Source of the DNA: Clostridia bacterium
GTDB taxonomy: Bacteria; Bacillota; Clostridia; Oscillospirales; Acutalibacteraceae
NCBI GenBank assembly: GCA_017548045.1
Contig: JAFYNR010000030.1
Coordinates: forward strand, 124,001-188,000
DNA length: 64,000 nt
Direction: 5' to 3'
The first letter of the stretch is position 1; each line of letters opens with the position of its first letter. This document shows, one piece after another, positions 45,207-53,946 of the stretch. Position numbers and translations under genes: made by a program. Under the pieces are notes generated by a model. It had not been told where the DNA came from and ran no database searches. It was given only the letters and a program-made list of their open reading frames with translations.

Positions 45207-45821
45207 TTACTTTTCTATAATTTTCTTGAATGCATCCGCATAAAGTCTGCCTATAAATTCCGAACCGTTCGCATTTGGATGAACGCCGTCCTCAGACCAA
45301 TGATAACAGCTCTGACCGACACAAGCCTGTGCCAAAAGTCCGTCAAGCGGAATGTAGTAATCCGCAAATTCTCTTGCAAGCTTTCGTTCAACGTCAATCT
45401 TACCGTTGAGATCTGCCCTGAAATATTCCTTATCGGGAACAGGGAGCAGAAATTGCTCAATCATAAGAATTTTTGCATTTGTTTTCTCTTTGATTTCCGT
45501 AAGCACCTTGCGGTAATTTGCTTCAAAAACATCATTTCCAAGCCAGGCACGGTTATCTGCTCTGTGCCAAGTGTCATTCACACCGATGTGAACGGAAACA
45601 AGGTCGGGCTGAATATCGATGAAATCACTCTGAAGTCTGTTCACAAGATCAATCGTCTGATTTCCGCTGATACCCAGGTTAATGAATTCAAAATCCGTAT
45701 CGGGATTTTCTTCGCGGATAAACTTTGCCGCATAAAGAGGATAGCCGCTGCCTAAATCGTGATAATCCCCGCGGTTTCTGCCTGCATCCGTAATTGAATC
45801 GCCCTGAAAAAGAATCTTCAT
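45207..45821 (-). CDS. SGNH/GDSL-family esterase
   Basis: 204 residues, no signal peptide. Block I is FQGDSITDAGRN (nucleophile Ser), the Gly and Asn blocks are INLGISGNQT and HIGVNDTW, and the C-terminal catalytic Asp/His is in DGVHPNANG. It is a cytosolic serine esterase of the deacetylase/lipase G-D-S-L class. Substrate unknown; sugar deacetylation or acyl-ester cleavage are usual for this class. It lies 12 bases after the aldo/keto reductase gene. Confidence 0.92.
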   Translation of the reverse strand: MKILFQGDSITDAGRNRGDYHDLGSGYPLYAAKFIREENPDTDFEFINLGISGNQTIDLVNRLQSDFIDIQPDLVSVHIGVNDTWHRADNRAWLGNDVFEANYRKVLTEIKEKTNAKILMIEQFLLPVPDKEYFRADLNGKIDVERKLAREFADYYIPLDGLLAQACVGQSCYHWSEDGVHPNANGSEFIGRLYADAFKKIIEK

Positions 45822-45833
45822 ATAATCACCTCA

Positions 45834-46946
45834 TCAGAATTTATCTCTTACCATCTTCAATGTGTCAATAATCTTGATATGCTGGGGACAGGCGCTTTCA
45901 CACTTGCCGCATTTTTTGCAAAGACCTGCACTTGTTTCGATATCAGGAAAAACTTCCTTAACAAGTCTTCTGCCTCCCACGGATATGTTGTTGAAAGCAG
46001 AAAAAACCTTGGGAATTTCAACCCCTGCAGGGCAAGGCATACAGTATTCACAGCCTGTGCAGGGAACAAGATTCATCCGGTCGAAGGCTTTTTTTGCATC
46101 TGAAAGCATACAGAGTTCTTCTTCGGTAAGCATTCCGGGATGTGCTTTATCGGCATAGCTCAGATTATCGTCAACCATCTGCATTGTACCCATTCCGCTG
46201 AGAAGCATTGCAACCTCGGGTCTGTTCCAAACGAAATCAAGCGCCCACTCAACGGGATTTCTTTCATCTGAAAGCTCTTTTCTGACACATTCCGCGGGAT
46301 TTGCAAGCTTGCCTCCGAGAAGAGGCTCCATAACGATAACGCCAAGCCCCTTTGAAGCCGCATATTCAAGGCCTTCAACGCCTGCCTGATAATCGGTGTC
46401 TATGTAATTGAACTGAATCTGGCAGAACTCGAAGCCGTCATAGGCATCAATAACTTTTTTGAAAACCCACAGATCATCGTGGAACGAAAATCCCAGATGT
46501 TTGATTTTGCCTTCTTCCTTAAATTTTTCAAGCTTTGAAAGTATATCAAATTTTACAACCTTGTTATCCCATGAATCGTTGTTGACTGCGTGAAGGAGGT
46601 AAAAATCCACATAGTCAACACCCAATCTTTCAAGCTGAGTGTTAAAAAGCTTCTCAACATCATCTTCACAATTAACCTCACCGAGAGGAAGCTTTGTTGC
46701 GATATATGCAAGATTTCTGTAACCGTCCTTTATAACCTTACCGACAAAGGATTCGCTGTTGCCGCCGTGATAAAAATAAGCGGTATCAAGATAATTAACA
46801 CCGTTATCAATGGCGTGGCGCACAAGCTGAACTGCCTTTTCTTCAGCAATTCTGTTACCGTCCCCCTCAATAACGGGCAATCTCATACATCCGAAACCCA
46901 GTGCCGACACTTCAACACCGGTTGCTCCTAATTCTCTGTATCTCAT
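45834..46946 (-). CDS. Aldo/keto reductase with C-terminal 4Fe-4S domain
   Basis: 370 residues. AKR barrel with catalytic Asp-Tyr-Lys-His (LDTAYFYHGG, TKLP, LLHAV), then two ferredoxin-like Cys clusters near the C-terminus (CTGCEYCMPCP and CKKCGKCESACP). This is the clostridial AKR/ferredoxin class, in which electrons may pass to or from Fe-S rather than only NADPH. Substrate unknown. RBS GAGGAG lies 8 bases upstream of the ATG. It leads the four-gene operon. Confidence 0.93.
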   Translation of the reverse strand: MRYRELGATGVEVSALGFGCMRLPVIEGDGNRIAEEKAVQLVRHAIDNGVNYLDTAYFYHGGNSESFVGKVIKDGYRNLAYIATKLPLGEVNCEDDVEKLFNTQLERLGVDYVDFYLLHAVNNDSWDNKVVKFDILSKLEKFKEEGKIKHLGFSFHDDLWVFKKVIDAYDGFEFCQIQFNYIDTDYQAGVEGLEYAASKGLGVIVMEPLLGGKLANPAECVRKELSDERNPVEWALDFVWNRPEVAMLLSGMGTMQMVDDNLSYADKAHPGMLTEEELCMLSDAKKAFDRMNLVPCTGCEYCMPCPAGVEIPKVFSAFNNISVGGRRLVKEVFPDIETSAGLCKKCGKCESACPQHIKIIDTLKMVRDKF

Positions 46947-46992
46947 AATATTTTCTCCTCAAAGTTATACTTTCTAGTATATAACTCATCAT

Positions 46993-47021
46993 ATTATAAC
47001 ACATATAACCTGTAAAAACAA
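46993..47021 (-). promoter_or_regulatory. Promoter of the aldo/keto reductase operon
   Basis: Minus strand TTGTTT (47016-47021), 17-bp spacer, TATAAT (46993-46998). Just downstream is an imperfect dyad, AGTTATAC...GTATATAACT, which could be an operator. Confidence 0.6.
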
Positions 47022-47086
47022 GATAAAATTACACAGTTGGGAATAACCGAATTTTATCCCGATAAAATATAAACGAGGTGTTTAAT

Positions 47087-47281
47087 ATGTATGATATGAA
47101 CGGTGTTCCCCAAGGACTGAGTATGGCACTTTCCCGAAACGAAAAAGCTATGATTTCTTTTTCAAAGCTCAATGAAAATGAACGAAAAAAGGTTGTTGAG
47201 CTGTCACGCTCCGTGCGTTCAAAGCAGGAAATGAGCCGGCTTGTAAGCAAGCTTGAAAACACTGAAAACAATTTTCTTTAA
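47087..47281 (+). CDS. Small conserved-looking hypothetical protein
   Basis: 64 residues on the plus strand, ATG at 47087 with GAGGTG 6 bases upstream and its own terminator. The sequence is soluble and mostly helical: MNGVPQGLSMALSRNEKA, then SKLNENERKKVVELSR and a Ser/Arg/Lys-rich tail ending in ENNFL. I do not recognise a family. Similar size and charge are seen in small spore or stress proteins of Clostridia, but there is no motif to prove it. Confidence 0.72.
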   Translation: MYDMNGVPQGLSMALSRNEKAMISFSKLNENERKKVVELSRSVRSKQEMSRLVSKLENTENNFL

Positions 47282-47288
47282 TAGAAAA

Positions 47289-47309
47289 GCCGCCGGTTAT
47301 TTCGGCGGC
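47289..47309. terminator. Bidirectional terminator between the 64-residue gene and the PHP gene
   Basis: GCCGCCG-GTTATTT-CGGCGGC, 7-bp perfect stem, with ATTCTTTATTC on the plus side and CTTTTC on the minus side. It serves two converging genes. Confidence 0.8.
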
Positions 47310-47314
47310 ATTCT

Positions 47315-47986
47315 TTATTCTTCGTATATTTTAAGCTCGTATTTTCCTTCTCTGAGTGCCTTTGCAACCTGCTTTGAATCGGTGAAATATTCATCGAAAT
47401 ACACTCCGCCGGGCTCAAGGTCAACGTTGCCGTGAAAATCCGAACCGGAAAGCTTACGCAACGAGTGCAGTTCAGCCCACTTATTTGCAATTTTATTCCT
47501 TGAATAATGGTTGCCGTGACCGTTATAAACCTCAACGCCGTCAAGCAATTCGGGGTCGGTAACCGTCATACCGATTCTGAAGGGATGTGCCTGAAATATT
47601 ATAAGATTATTTTTCTCCGCAAAAGGACGGAATTCCTCGGGATCGTTGAAACCCGTAAGGTCATTGTTGATAACAAAATCCTCATCAAATCCGTAAACAA
47701 GGTAATCATTGTCGTTTTCAAGAAAACGAAGCTCCATACCGAGAATTATGTGAAAATTCTCATCCTCAAGCTCTTTGGCGGCTCTGTAACCCGAAAGATA
47801 CTTGCAGACTTGCTCGGCATAGGTTTCACCGTGGCGTCTGAACTGAGAAGCACTGAAATGATCGGTGATTATAAGACCGTCGTAGCCCAATTCCTTATAT
47901 CTTCTAACAATATCCGCAGCATAAACCTCACTGCATGAGCTTGCTTCTTTTGTGTGGATGTGTGTATCAAAAAGATATTTTCTCAT
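47315..47986 (-). CDS. PHP-domain metal-dependent phosphoesterase
   Basis: 223 residues. PHP motifs: FDTHIHTKEASSCSE (motif I), LIITDHFSAS (motif II), IILGMELRFL, IIFQAHPFR and SGSDFHGNVD, giving the His/Asp ligands of a trinuclear metal site. Such standalone PHP proteins are phosphatases on small phosphates or nucleotides; the exact substrate is unknown. Convergent to the small gene, divergent from spoIIGA. Confidence 0.9.
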   Translation of the reverse strand: MRKYLFDTHIHTKEASSCSEVYAADIVRRYKELGYDGLIITDHFSASQFRRHGETYAEQVCKYLSGYRAAKELEDENFHIILGMELRFLENDNDYLVYGFDEDFVINNDLTGFNDPEEFRPFAEKNNLIIFQAHPFRIGMTVTDPELLDGVEVYNGHGNHYSRNKIANKWAELHSLRKLSGSDFHGNVDLEPGGVYFDEYFTDSKQVAKALREGKYELKIYEE

Positions 47987-48072
47987 AGCAATTCTCCTCT
48001 TTCACTGTTGCAGATAATTATATACCTTTACTTTACGATATTCAATAGAAATCTTTGATTTTTACTACTTCA

Positions 48073-48117
48073 AGCGACAATTTTTTTCACACGAGAGGTT
48101 ATATAATTGAACCTGCA
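48073..48117 (+). promoter_or_regulatory. Possible Spo0A-controlled promoter of spoIIGA-sigE
   Basis: TATAAT at 48112-48117 has no good -35 at 17 bp. At 48073-48079 the sequence GCGACAA is, on the other strand, TTGTCGC, a 5-of-7 match to the Spo0A box TGTCGAA, at about -50. B. subtilis spoIIG has the same arrangement, with Spo0A boxes replacing a normally spaced -35. Suggestive only. Confidence 0.3.
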
Positions 48118-48123
48118 AATGAG

Positions 48124-48999
48124 GTGATAAAACTGAAAACGGTTATATATGCTGACATACTTATTGTTGTGAACATAATTTTGAATTATCTGCTTCTGCG
48201 TACAAGTGCGGCAATTTCGGGCTGCAGCTTCAAACCGATAAGATTTTTGATTTCCGCAGGTGCCGGAGGAATTTTTTCACTTATAATTTTTATTGAAAAT
48301 ATTAATCCCGCACTTAATATTTTAATCAAAATACTCTTCCTTGTGCTTATGGTACTGATTGCCTTCGGCACAAAATCCGTGAAATCGTTTATGAAATGCT
48401 TCGGTGCTTTTTTTCTTGCCAACTTTGCATTTGCGGGAATAATGCTTGGAATTACGGTTGCGGTTTCTCCCGACATTGCCGTATACAAAAACGGTATAGT
48501 CTACTTTGATATCAACATCTTCACGCTCACAATCACGGCAGTTATTTGCTATGCAGTGCTGAGTCTTATATCCCGTTTTTCCAAAAGCAAGGTTCCGCAA
48601 AAAAGCATTTTTCCTATCAGAATAACCTATGGCGGCAAAACCGTTGAAGGCAAGGCTCTTCTTGATACAGGCAACACTCTTTGCGACTGTTTTTCCGGCA
48701 GACCGGCAATAATCACCGAGAAGGATTTCATCGCACTTCTTTGCGAAAACACTGAACTTACCGAAATGAAAAGCTTCAGACTCATCCCCTTCACAACAAT
48801 CAAAAACGGCGGTGCACTGCCCGCTTTCCTCGCAGACAAGGCTGCCGTTATGGATAAAGGACAGTGGATTGAAACAGACAATATCTACATAGCGGTAACC
48901 GAAAAAAAGATTATTTCAGGCGGATATTCCGCTTTACTCGGTATGCCGTTTTTTGACGCAATTGAGCCGCAGATCAAAGGAGGTTTAACCGCAAAATGA
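48124..48999 (+). CDS. spoIIGA: Sigma-E processing peptidase SpoIIGA
   Basis: About 291 residues. No ATG near the expected N-terminus ([13 protein letters not shown]). A GTG at 48124 or a CTG at 48133 (6 bases after GAGGTG) must start it; the upstream ATG at 48055 is too early. Five membrane spans (about 5-150) precede a cytosolic pepsin-like half-domain with [10 protein letters not shown], whose Asp about 181 is catalytic; it works as a dimer. It cuts the pro-sequence off sigma-E in the mother cell when signalled by SpoIIR. The stop overlaps the sigE start (ATGA). Confidence 0.92.
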   Translation: MIKLKTVIYADILIVVNIILNYLLLRTSAAISGCSFKPIRFLISAGAGGIFSLIIFIENINPALNILIKILFLVLMVLIAFGTKSVKSFMKCFGAFFLANFAFAGIMLGITVAVSPDIAVYKNGIVYFDINIFTLTITAVICYAVLSLISRFSKSKVPQKSIFPIRITYGGKTVEGKALLDTGNTLCDCFSGRPAIITEKDFIALLCENTELTEMKSFRLIPFTTIKNGGALPAFLADKAAVMDKGQWIETDNIYIAVTEKKIISGGYSALLGMPFFDAIEPQIKGGLTAK

Positions 49000-49700
49000 T
49001 TAAATTGTTTTTGAAAACGTTGAAAGAGTTTTTACAGAAACTGAAATCAAAGATTTTCGAAGCTGAGGTTGACTATATAAACGGTCCCGATACCCTGCCG
49101 CCTCCGCTGACAAACGAAAAAGAGCTTGACTGCCTTCTGAAACTCGAGCAGGGCGACAAGGATGCACGGGAGGAAATTATAGTTCACAACCTGCGTCTTG
49201 TTGTCTATATCGCAAAAAAATTCGAAAATACGGGCATCCCAATAGAAGACCTTATTTCAATAGGTACTCTCGGTCTGATTAAAGCAGTCAACACCTTCAG
49301 GCTTGCCAAAAATATCAAGCTTGCGACTTACGCTTCCCGATGCATTGAGAACGAAATTCTTATGTATCTGAGAAAAACAAATTCGATGAAAGCAGAGGTT
49401 TCATATTTTGAGCCGCTTAACATCGATTGGGACGGCAACGAGCTTCTGCTTTCGGACGTTCTGGGCAGCGAGCCCGACGACGTATACCGCGACCTTGAAG
49501 ACGAGGATGAGCGCTCAAGGCTTTACAAAGCCGTAGCCTCTCTCAACAAACGTGAAAGGCAGATAATGACAATGCGTTTCGGCATAGGCGGCGGAAGAGA
49601 GTACACACAAAAAGAAGTTGCAGACGAATTGGGCATTTCGCAAAGCTATATTTCAAGACTGGAAAAACGTATAATAGAAAAAATAAAACGGGAGGTTTAA
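48996..49700 (+). CDS. sigE: Sporulation sigma factor sigma-E (mother cell, early)
   Basis: 234 residues. An amphipathic N-terminal pro-peptide (about 1-25, [17 protein letters not shown]) is the membrane-bound part removed by SpoIIGA. Region 2 is [18 protein letters not shown] followed by [19 protein letters not shown]. Region 4 is [20 protein letters not shown]. It directs early mother-cell genes including cotJ and spoVM in other spore formers. spoIIGA-sigE overlap is conserved. sigG, usually next, is absent here: a converging gene follows. Confidence 0.97.
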   Translation: MIKLFLKTLKEFLQKLKSKIFEAEVDYINGPDTLPPPLTNEKELDCLLKLEQGDKDAREEIIVHNLRLVVYIAKKFENTGIPIEDLISIGTLGLIKAVNTFRLAKNIKLATYASRCIENEILMYLRKTNSMKAEVSYFEPLNIDWDGNELLLSDVLGSEPDDVYRDLEDEDERSRLYKAVASLNKRERQIMTMRFGIGGGREYTQKEVADELGISQSYISRLEKRIIEKIKREV

Positions 49701-49710
49701 CCTCCCGTTT
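49687..49710. terminator. Bidirectional terminator between sigE and cwlD
   Basis: AACGGGAGGTT / AACCTCCCGTT, an 11-bp stem with almost no loop, overlapping the sigE stop and touching the cwlD stop. The minus side is followed by TTTTATTTTT, the plus side by a short T run. Confidence 0.75.
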
Positions 49711-50338
49711 ACTGACTCGGAACAGATTTGTAAACCGCCTCGGCTATGGCCTGTGCATAAGCTTCAAGATTGCTGTCAAAAAGCTCATTATCTGCCTCGC
49801 TGTTGATGAAGCCGAGTTCAACAAGACAGCTCGGCATCACAGTATGGCTGTTCACGTAATAATTGCCGTCACCTTGCGCATAACCGAATTTTATTCCTCG
49901 GTTTTCGGAAATGCCTGCAGAATCAAGGCCGTCAAGAATATATTCGGCAAGCTTCGTATCTGCTTCGGGCTTGCTCCCGTTCACCCATATTTCTACTCCT
50001 TCAGCGCCGTCGGCACTGTTTCTGTGAAGCGAAACAAAGAGGAGCGCTTTTTTTCGGTTGGCAATTCTGCAACGTTTTTCAAGGCTGACGTATGAATCGT
50101 CATCACGGGTAAGAATTACATCAACACCCATATCGTCAAGCTCATTCTTCACAAGCAGAGCAAGTGCGAGATTATCGTCTTTTTCGTATCTTCCGTTGTG
50201 TTCCGCACCAACATCACTGCCGCCGTGCCCGGGATCAATTACAACCTGAACGGTATCCCCGAGAACAAACGCCGCCGCTGCTATGGCAATTACAACGGCA
50301 GCGGCACCTGCAAGCAATAATTTTATATTTCCTCTCAT
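49709..50338 (-). CDS. cwlD: N-acetylmuramoyl-L-alanine amidase, CwlD-like
   Basis: Start at the ATG at 50338, 7 bases after GGAGG; 209 residues. One N-terminal membrane anchor or signal (about 6-27), then an Amidase_3 domain: VVIDPGHGGSD (zinc His), a Glu in RYEKDDNLALA, SLHRNS (second His) and LVELGFINSEAD (catalytic Glu). Small Amidase_3 enzymes next to sporulation genes are usually CwlD, which makes muramic-delta-lactam in spore cortex. The assignment to CwlD rather than another amidase rests on size and location. Confidence 0.82.
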   Translation of the reverse strand: MRGNIKLLLAGAAAVVIAIAAAAFVLGDTVQVVIDPGHGGSDVGAEHNGRYEKDDNLALALLVKNELDDMGVDVILTRDDDSYVSLEKRCRIANRKKALLFVSLHRNSADGAEGVEIWVNGSKPEADTKLAEYILDGLDSAGISENRGIKFGYAQGDGNYYVNSHTVMPSCLVELGFINSEADNELFDSNLEAYAQAIAEAVYKSVPSQ

Positions 50339-50407
50339 ACATCCGCCTCCCCTCTTAACAATATACTGCAAATGTTAAAGATAAATTTCTAATCCGTTAA
50401 AATTTTC

Positions 50408-50436
50408 AAAAGGGCTGTCCGTCGGACAGCCCTTTT
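50408..50436 (-). terminator. Terminator after nrdD-trxB
   Basis: AAAAGGGCTGTCC / GGACAGCCCTTTT, a 13-bp perfect stem with a 3-base loop. It starts three bases beyond the trxB stop and is U-rich on the minus side. Confidence 0.88.
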
Positions 50437-50439
50437 CTG

Positions 50440-51348
50440 TTACATTGAATCAATGTATCTGCAAGCGGCAAGTGCGGCAACAGAGCCGTCAGCCGTTGCG
50501 GTTGTGATTTGTCTGATTTGCTTTTTGCGGCAGTCACCTGCAACAAACACACCAGCGGTTTTTGTAAGGCAGGCTTCATCTGAATCTATATATCCCCAAT
50601 CGTCAAGGCCTGCAATATCGGCAAAAGCACCGTTATTGGGAATAAGTCCGATTGCAACAAAAAGTCCGTCAACTTTAAGCTCGGTTTCGGTTTTGTCCGA
50701 TTCTTTAATAAGCTTCAGACCCTCAAGGGATTTCTCGCCTTCAAGCTCCGAAATAACCGTTCCCATAATGAATTCAACATTATCCTTTTCCCTGAGCTTT
50801 TCAACAAGACGTGCCTCGCCCGTGAAATAATCAAGATTCTGGATAACATAAACCTTTTTACAGCCCTCGGAAAGAAGAACAGCCTCCTGCAAGGCGGAAT
50901 TGCCTCCGCCGAGAACCGCAACAGTCTGACCCTTGAAGAAAGCGCCGTCGCACACTGCACAGTATGAAATGCCCTCACCTACAAGTTCATTTTCGTTAGG
51001 AAGGCCGATCTGTCTGTGCTTCACACCCGTTGCAATAATAACAGCCTTTGCTTCGTGCTCCCCTTCTTCCGTAATGACGGTTTTGGTTGCACCGTTGTCA
51101 CGGATTCCGGTTACGGTTTCCATTTCGATTTCGGCACCCTGATTAAGCACCTGATCGATAAGTTTTTCCGCAAACTCGTTGCCGCTCATTTTTGCAAAAC
51201 CGGGATAATTCTCAATCTGAGGCGAATAGGTTATCTGCCCGCCGAACGTGCCTTTTTCAAGCACAAGAACGGTTTTATCGGCTCTCAGAGCATAGAGTGC
51301 AGCGGTCAGACCCGCAGGACCTGCTCCGACAATGATTATATCGTACAT
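50440..51348 (-). CDS. trxB: Thioredoxin reductase (NADPH, FAD)
   Basis: 302 residues. FAD-binding GAGPAGLTAALYA at the N-terminus, NAD(P)-binding GGGNSALQEA, and the redox-active CAVC (Cys about 130 and 133). It passes electrons from NAD(P)H to thioredoxins. It lies 11 bases downstream of nrdD on the same strand. The C-terminal thioredoxin-like domain of that NrdD is an obvious candidate substrate, so the pair forms a plausible electron path for making deoxynucleotides. Confidence 0.95.
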   Translation of the reverse strand: MYDIIIVGAGPAGLTAALYALRADKTVLVLEKGTFGGQITYSPQIENYPGFAKMSGNEFAEKLIDQVLNQGAEIEMETVTGIRDNGATKTVITEEGEHEAKAVIIATGVKHRQIGLPNENELVGEGISYCAVCDGAFFKGQTVAVLGGGNSALQEAVLLSEGCKKVYVIQNLDYFTGEARLVEKLREKDNVEFIMGTVISELEGEKSLEGLKLIKESDKTETELKVDGLFVAIGLIPNNGAFADIAGLDDWGYIDSDEACLTKTAGVFVAGDCRKKQIRQITTATADGSVAALAACRYIDSM

Positions 51349-51359
51349 ATTATCAACCT

Positions 51360-53747
51360 TTAGATTGCTGCGCCTTTTGCAGCTTCAATGAATTTCTTGA
51401 TATCTGCAACACCTGCATATTTTGCAACTTCGCCGCCGCTTACGGTAACGAGTGTGGGAGCCTGTCTGATACCGAGTGCAACCGCAAGATCTTCGTTTTC
51501 GTATGCCATAATTTCCTGAACCGCAATACCTGCTTTGTCAAGAAGTGAAATTGCTATTTTGCAGTTGGGGCAAGTGCTTGTTTTGAAAAGGTAAATGCCG
51601 TCTGCAAGAGGACAAGCCTTTTCATCTGCCTGAGCCGCAACCTCGCCGCCGGTTCTTACTGTACCGTGCTTTGCAATATCAGAGCTTGCCATGCTGTAAA
51701 CCTTGCGCTCTTTATATTCTTGAGTCTTACCGTCGTTCCAGTTCTGAACAGGTCTGTAATAGCCTGTGATACGGCTGTAAACCTCTGCACCTTCGCCGCA
51801 TTCGGGGCATTCGAAATGCTCACCTGCAATGTAGCCGTGGTTCTTACATACGGAATATGTGGGAGAAATTGAATAATAGGGAAGTCTGTAATTCTCTGCA
51901 ATCTTTCTTACAAGGTTTGCCGCAGCCTTCCAGTCGGGAAGCTTTTCGCCAAGGAATGCATGGAAAACAGTACCCGATGTGTAAAGTGTGTGAAGTTCGT
52001 CCTGCATATCAAGAGCTTCAAATACATCCTCTGTGTAACCAACGGGAAGATGCGAGCTGTTGGTGTAGTAAGGTGTACCGTCCGAAGCGGTGATGATACC
52101 GGGATAACGCTTAACGTCGTGCTTTGCAAGACGGTATGAAGTTGACTCCGCGGGAGTTGCTTCAAGGTTGTAAAGATCGCCGTATTCTTCCTGATAGTCC
52201 GAAAGACGCTCTCTCATATGGTTAAGAACATCCTTTGCAAACTGCTGTGTCTTTGCGGTTGTCATATCAGATCTGAGCCAGCTTGCGTTAAGACCTACTT
52301 CGTTCATACCTACAAGACCGATTGTTGAGAAATGATTCTCAAAGGTGCCGAGGTATCTCTTGGTGTAGGGATAAAGACCTTCGCTGAGGAGCTTTGTGAT
52401 GATGGTACGCTTAATCTTGAGTGAACGTGCGGCAATATCCATCATCTTGTCAAGTCTTCTGTAAAAATCCTTCTCGCTTTCTGCAAGGTAAGCAATTCTG
52501 GGAAGGTTGATTGTTACAACACCTACCGAGCCTGTGCTTTCACCGCTGCCGAAGAAACCGCCGCTCTTCTTGCGAAGCTCGCGAAGGTCAAGACGGAGAC
52601 GGCAGCACCTTGAACGAACGTCGCTGGGCTCCATATCGCTGTTAACGTAGTTTGAGAAATAGGGTGTGCCGTATTTTGAAGTCATTTCGAAGAGAAGCTT
52701 GTTGTTCTCTGTTTCCGACCAGTCAAAATCTCTTGTGATTGAATATGTGGGAATGGGATACTGGAAGCCTCTGCCGTTAGCATCGCCTTCAATCATAATT
52801 TCAATGAAAGCTTTGTTAATCATATCCATTTCGGCTTTACAGTCACCGTATGTGAAATCCATCTGCTTGCCGCCTACGATTGCGGGAAGAGCTGCAAGGT
52901 CAGCAGGAACCGTCCAGTCAAGAGTAATGTTTGAGAAAGGTGCCTGAGTACCCCAACGGCTGGGAGTATTTACACCGAAAACGAAGGATTCGATGCACTT
53001 CTTCACCTGGTCGTAGTTGAGATTGTCAACCTTTACAAAAGGTGCAAGGTAGGTATCAAATGATGAGAATGCCTGTGCGCCTGCCCATTCATTCTGCATA
53101 ATGCCGAGGAAGTTAACCATCTGATTGCAAAGAGTTGCAAGATGGCTTGCGGGAGCCGATGTAATCTTGCCCGTTACACCGCCGAGACCCTCCTGAATAA
53201 GCTGCTTGAGTGACCAACCTGCACAGTAACCGGTAAGCATTGAAAGGTCATGAATGTGGATATCGGCATTTCTGTGTGCATTTGCAATTTCATCATCATA
53301 GATTTCGGAAAGCCAGTAGTTAGCGGTAATTGCACCCGAGTTGCTGAGAATAAGACCGCCGACTGAATAGGTTACGGTTGAATTCTCCTTAACACGCCAG
53401 TCTGTTACGTTAACATAACTGTTAACGAGCTCCTTGTAGTCAAGGATTGTTGACTTGAGGTTACGGAGCTTTTCACGCTGTCTTCTGTAAAGAATATAAG
53501 CCTTTGCAACGTCTGAATAACCCGCCTGAATAAGCACAGATTCAACGCTGTCCTGAATATCCTCAACTGCAATAAGACCGTTTTCGATTTTTGATTCGAA
53601 ATCAGCTGTTACTTTAAGTGCAAGGAAATCAATTGTTGAAGGATGATACTGCTTTTCCTGTGATTCAAACGCCTTTTTGATGGCTTCGCCGATTTTTGTA
53701 ATGTTAAAATCAGCGGTACTGCCGTCTCTTTTTACTACCTGATACAT
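51360..53747 (-). CDS. nrdD: Anaerobic ribonucleoside-triphosphate reductase with C-terminal thioredoxin-like domain
   Basis: 795 residues from the ATG at 53747 (a GTG two codons earlier is possible). An N-terminal ATP-cone (about 1-95, YQVVKRDGSTADFN) is followed by the barrel. A Zn-type Cys/His cluster (SVCKNHG...FECPECG) and the glycyl-radical loop SRITGYYRPVQNWN (Gly about 662) follow. After this the protein continues with a redoxin fold: YLFKTSTCPNCKIA (Cys726-Pro-Asn-Cys729) and a QAPTLV cis-Pro segment. Class III reductases make dNTPs without oxygen; some use thioredoxin-type reductants instead of formate, and this one carries its own. Upstream NrdR-like boxes suggest control by dATP/ATP. 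Confidence 0.96.
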   Translation of the reverse strand: MYQVVKRDGSTADFNITKIGEAIKKAFESQEKQYHPSTIDFLALKVTADFESKIENGLIAVEDIQDSVESVLIQAGYSDVAKAYILYRRQREKLRNLKSTILDYKELVNSYVNVTDWRVKENSTVTYSVGGLILSNSGAITANYWLSEIYDDEIANAHRNADIHIHDLSMLTGYCAGWSLKQLIQEGLGGVTGKITSAPASHLATLCNQMVNFLGIMQNEWAGAQAFSSFDTYLAPFVKVDNLNYDQVKKCIESFVFGVNTPSRWGTQAPFSNITLDWTVPADLAALPAIVGGKQMDFTYGDCKAEMDMINKAFIEIMIEGDANGRGFQYPIPTYSITRDFDWSETENNKLLFEMTSKYGTPYFSNYVNSDMEPSDVRSRCCRLRLDLRELRKKSGGFFGSGESTGSVGVVTINLPRIAYLAESEKDFYRRLDKMMDIAARSLKIKRTIITKLLSEGLYPYTKRYLGTFENHFSTIGLVGMNEVGLNASWLRSDMTTAKTQQFAKDVLNHMRERLSDYQEEYGDLYNLEATPAESTSYRLAKHDVKRYPGIITASDGTPYYTNSSHLPVGYTEDVFEALDMQDELHTLYTSGTVFHAFLGEKLPDWKAAANLVRKIAENYRLPYYSISPTYSVCKNHGYIAGEHFECPECGEGAEVYSRITGYYRPVQNWNDGKTQEYKERKVYSMASSDIAKHGTVRTGGEVAAQADEKACPLADGIYLFKTSTCPNCKIAISLLDKAGIAVQEIMAYENEDLAVALGIRQAPTLVTVSGGEVAKYAGVADIKKFIEAAKGAAI

Positions 53748-53793
53748 AAACACGCTTTCCTTTCCGATAATTTGTATTGTAAATTTTAATCAA

Positions 53794-53809
53794 ACCCAAT
53801 ATATTGTGC
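53794..53809. promoter_or_regulatory. NrdR-box-like site 1 upstream of nrdD
   Basis: ACCCAATATATTGTGC, close to the NrdR consensus ACAC-WATATATW-GTGT. It lies just after the predicted start of transcription of nrdD, where bound NrdR would block. Confidence 0.6.
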
Positions 53810-53837
53810 TTTAGGCGCAATTTGCCGAGCGATAATG

Positions 53838-53866
53838 ATATTATCAAATAATTGTGTTTGTGTCAA
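53838..53866 (-). promoter_or_regulatory. nrdD-trxB promoter
   Basis: Minus strand TTGACA (53861-53866), 17-bp spacer, TAATAT (53838-53843). It sits between two NrdR-like boxes. The 5' untranslated region is about 85 bases. Confidence 0.7.
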
Positions 53867-53872
53867 TGGATT

Positions 53873-53888
53873 TCACAAGATATTGTGC
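53873..53888. promoter_or_regulatory. NrdR-box-like site 2 upstream of nrdD
   Basis: TCACAAGATATTGTGC: the CACAA-N4-TTGTG core differs at one base from the consensus centre. It lies just upstream of the nrdD -35. Confidence 0.65.
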
Positions 53889-53912
53889 ATGAAATCTTAA
53901 CTTCGTTAAAAA

Positions 53913-53928
53913 TGCACAATATACGCAA
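53913..53928. promoter_or_regulatory. NrdR-box-like half site 3 between nrdG and nrdD
   Basis: TGCACAATATACGCAA keeps the left half (CACAATATA) but the right half is degraded. It starts 40 bases from site 2, about four helical turns. Confidence 0.4.
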
Positions 53929-53946
53929 ATTTTTTTAGCTATTTTT

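Noticed and set aside
46970..46995. AGTTATAC...GTATATAACT dyad as a defined operator
   Set aside because: The arms do not align without an offset and there is no regulator gene beside it; kept only as a note on the promoter.
48055..48123. SpoIIGA starting at the ATG at 48055
   Set aside because: It would add 23 non-hydrophobic residues absent from the family and has no RBS. GTG 48124 or CTG 48133, beside GAGGTG, fits better.
53760..53946. Repeated TATTGTG/CACAATA words as a CRISPR-like or phage repeat
   Set aside because: Copies are few, irregularly spaced and palindromic. They match NrdR operators and flank nrd promoters.
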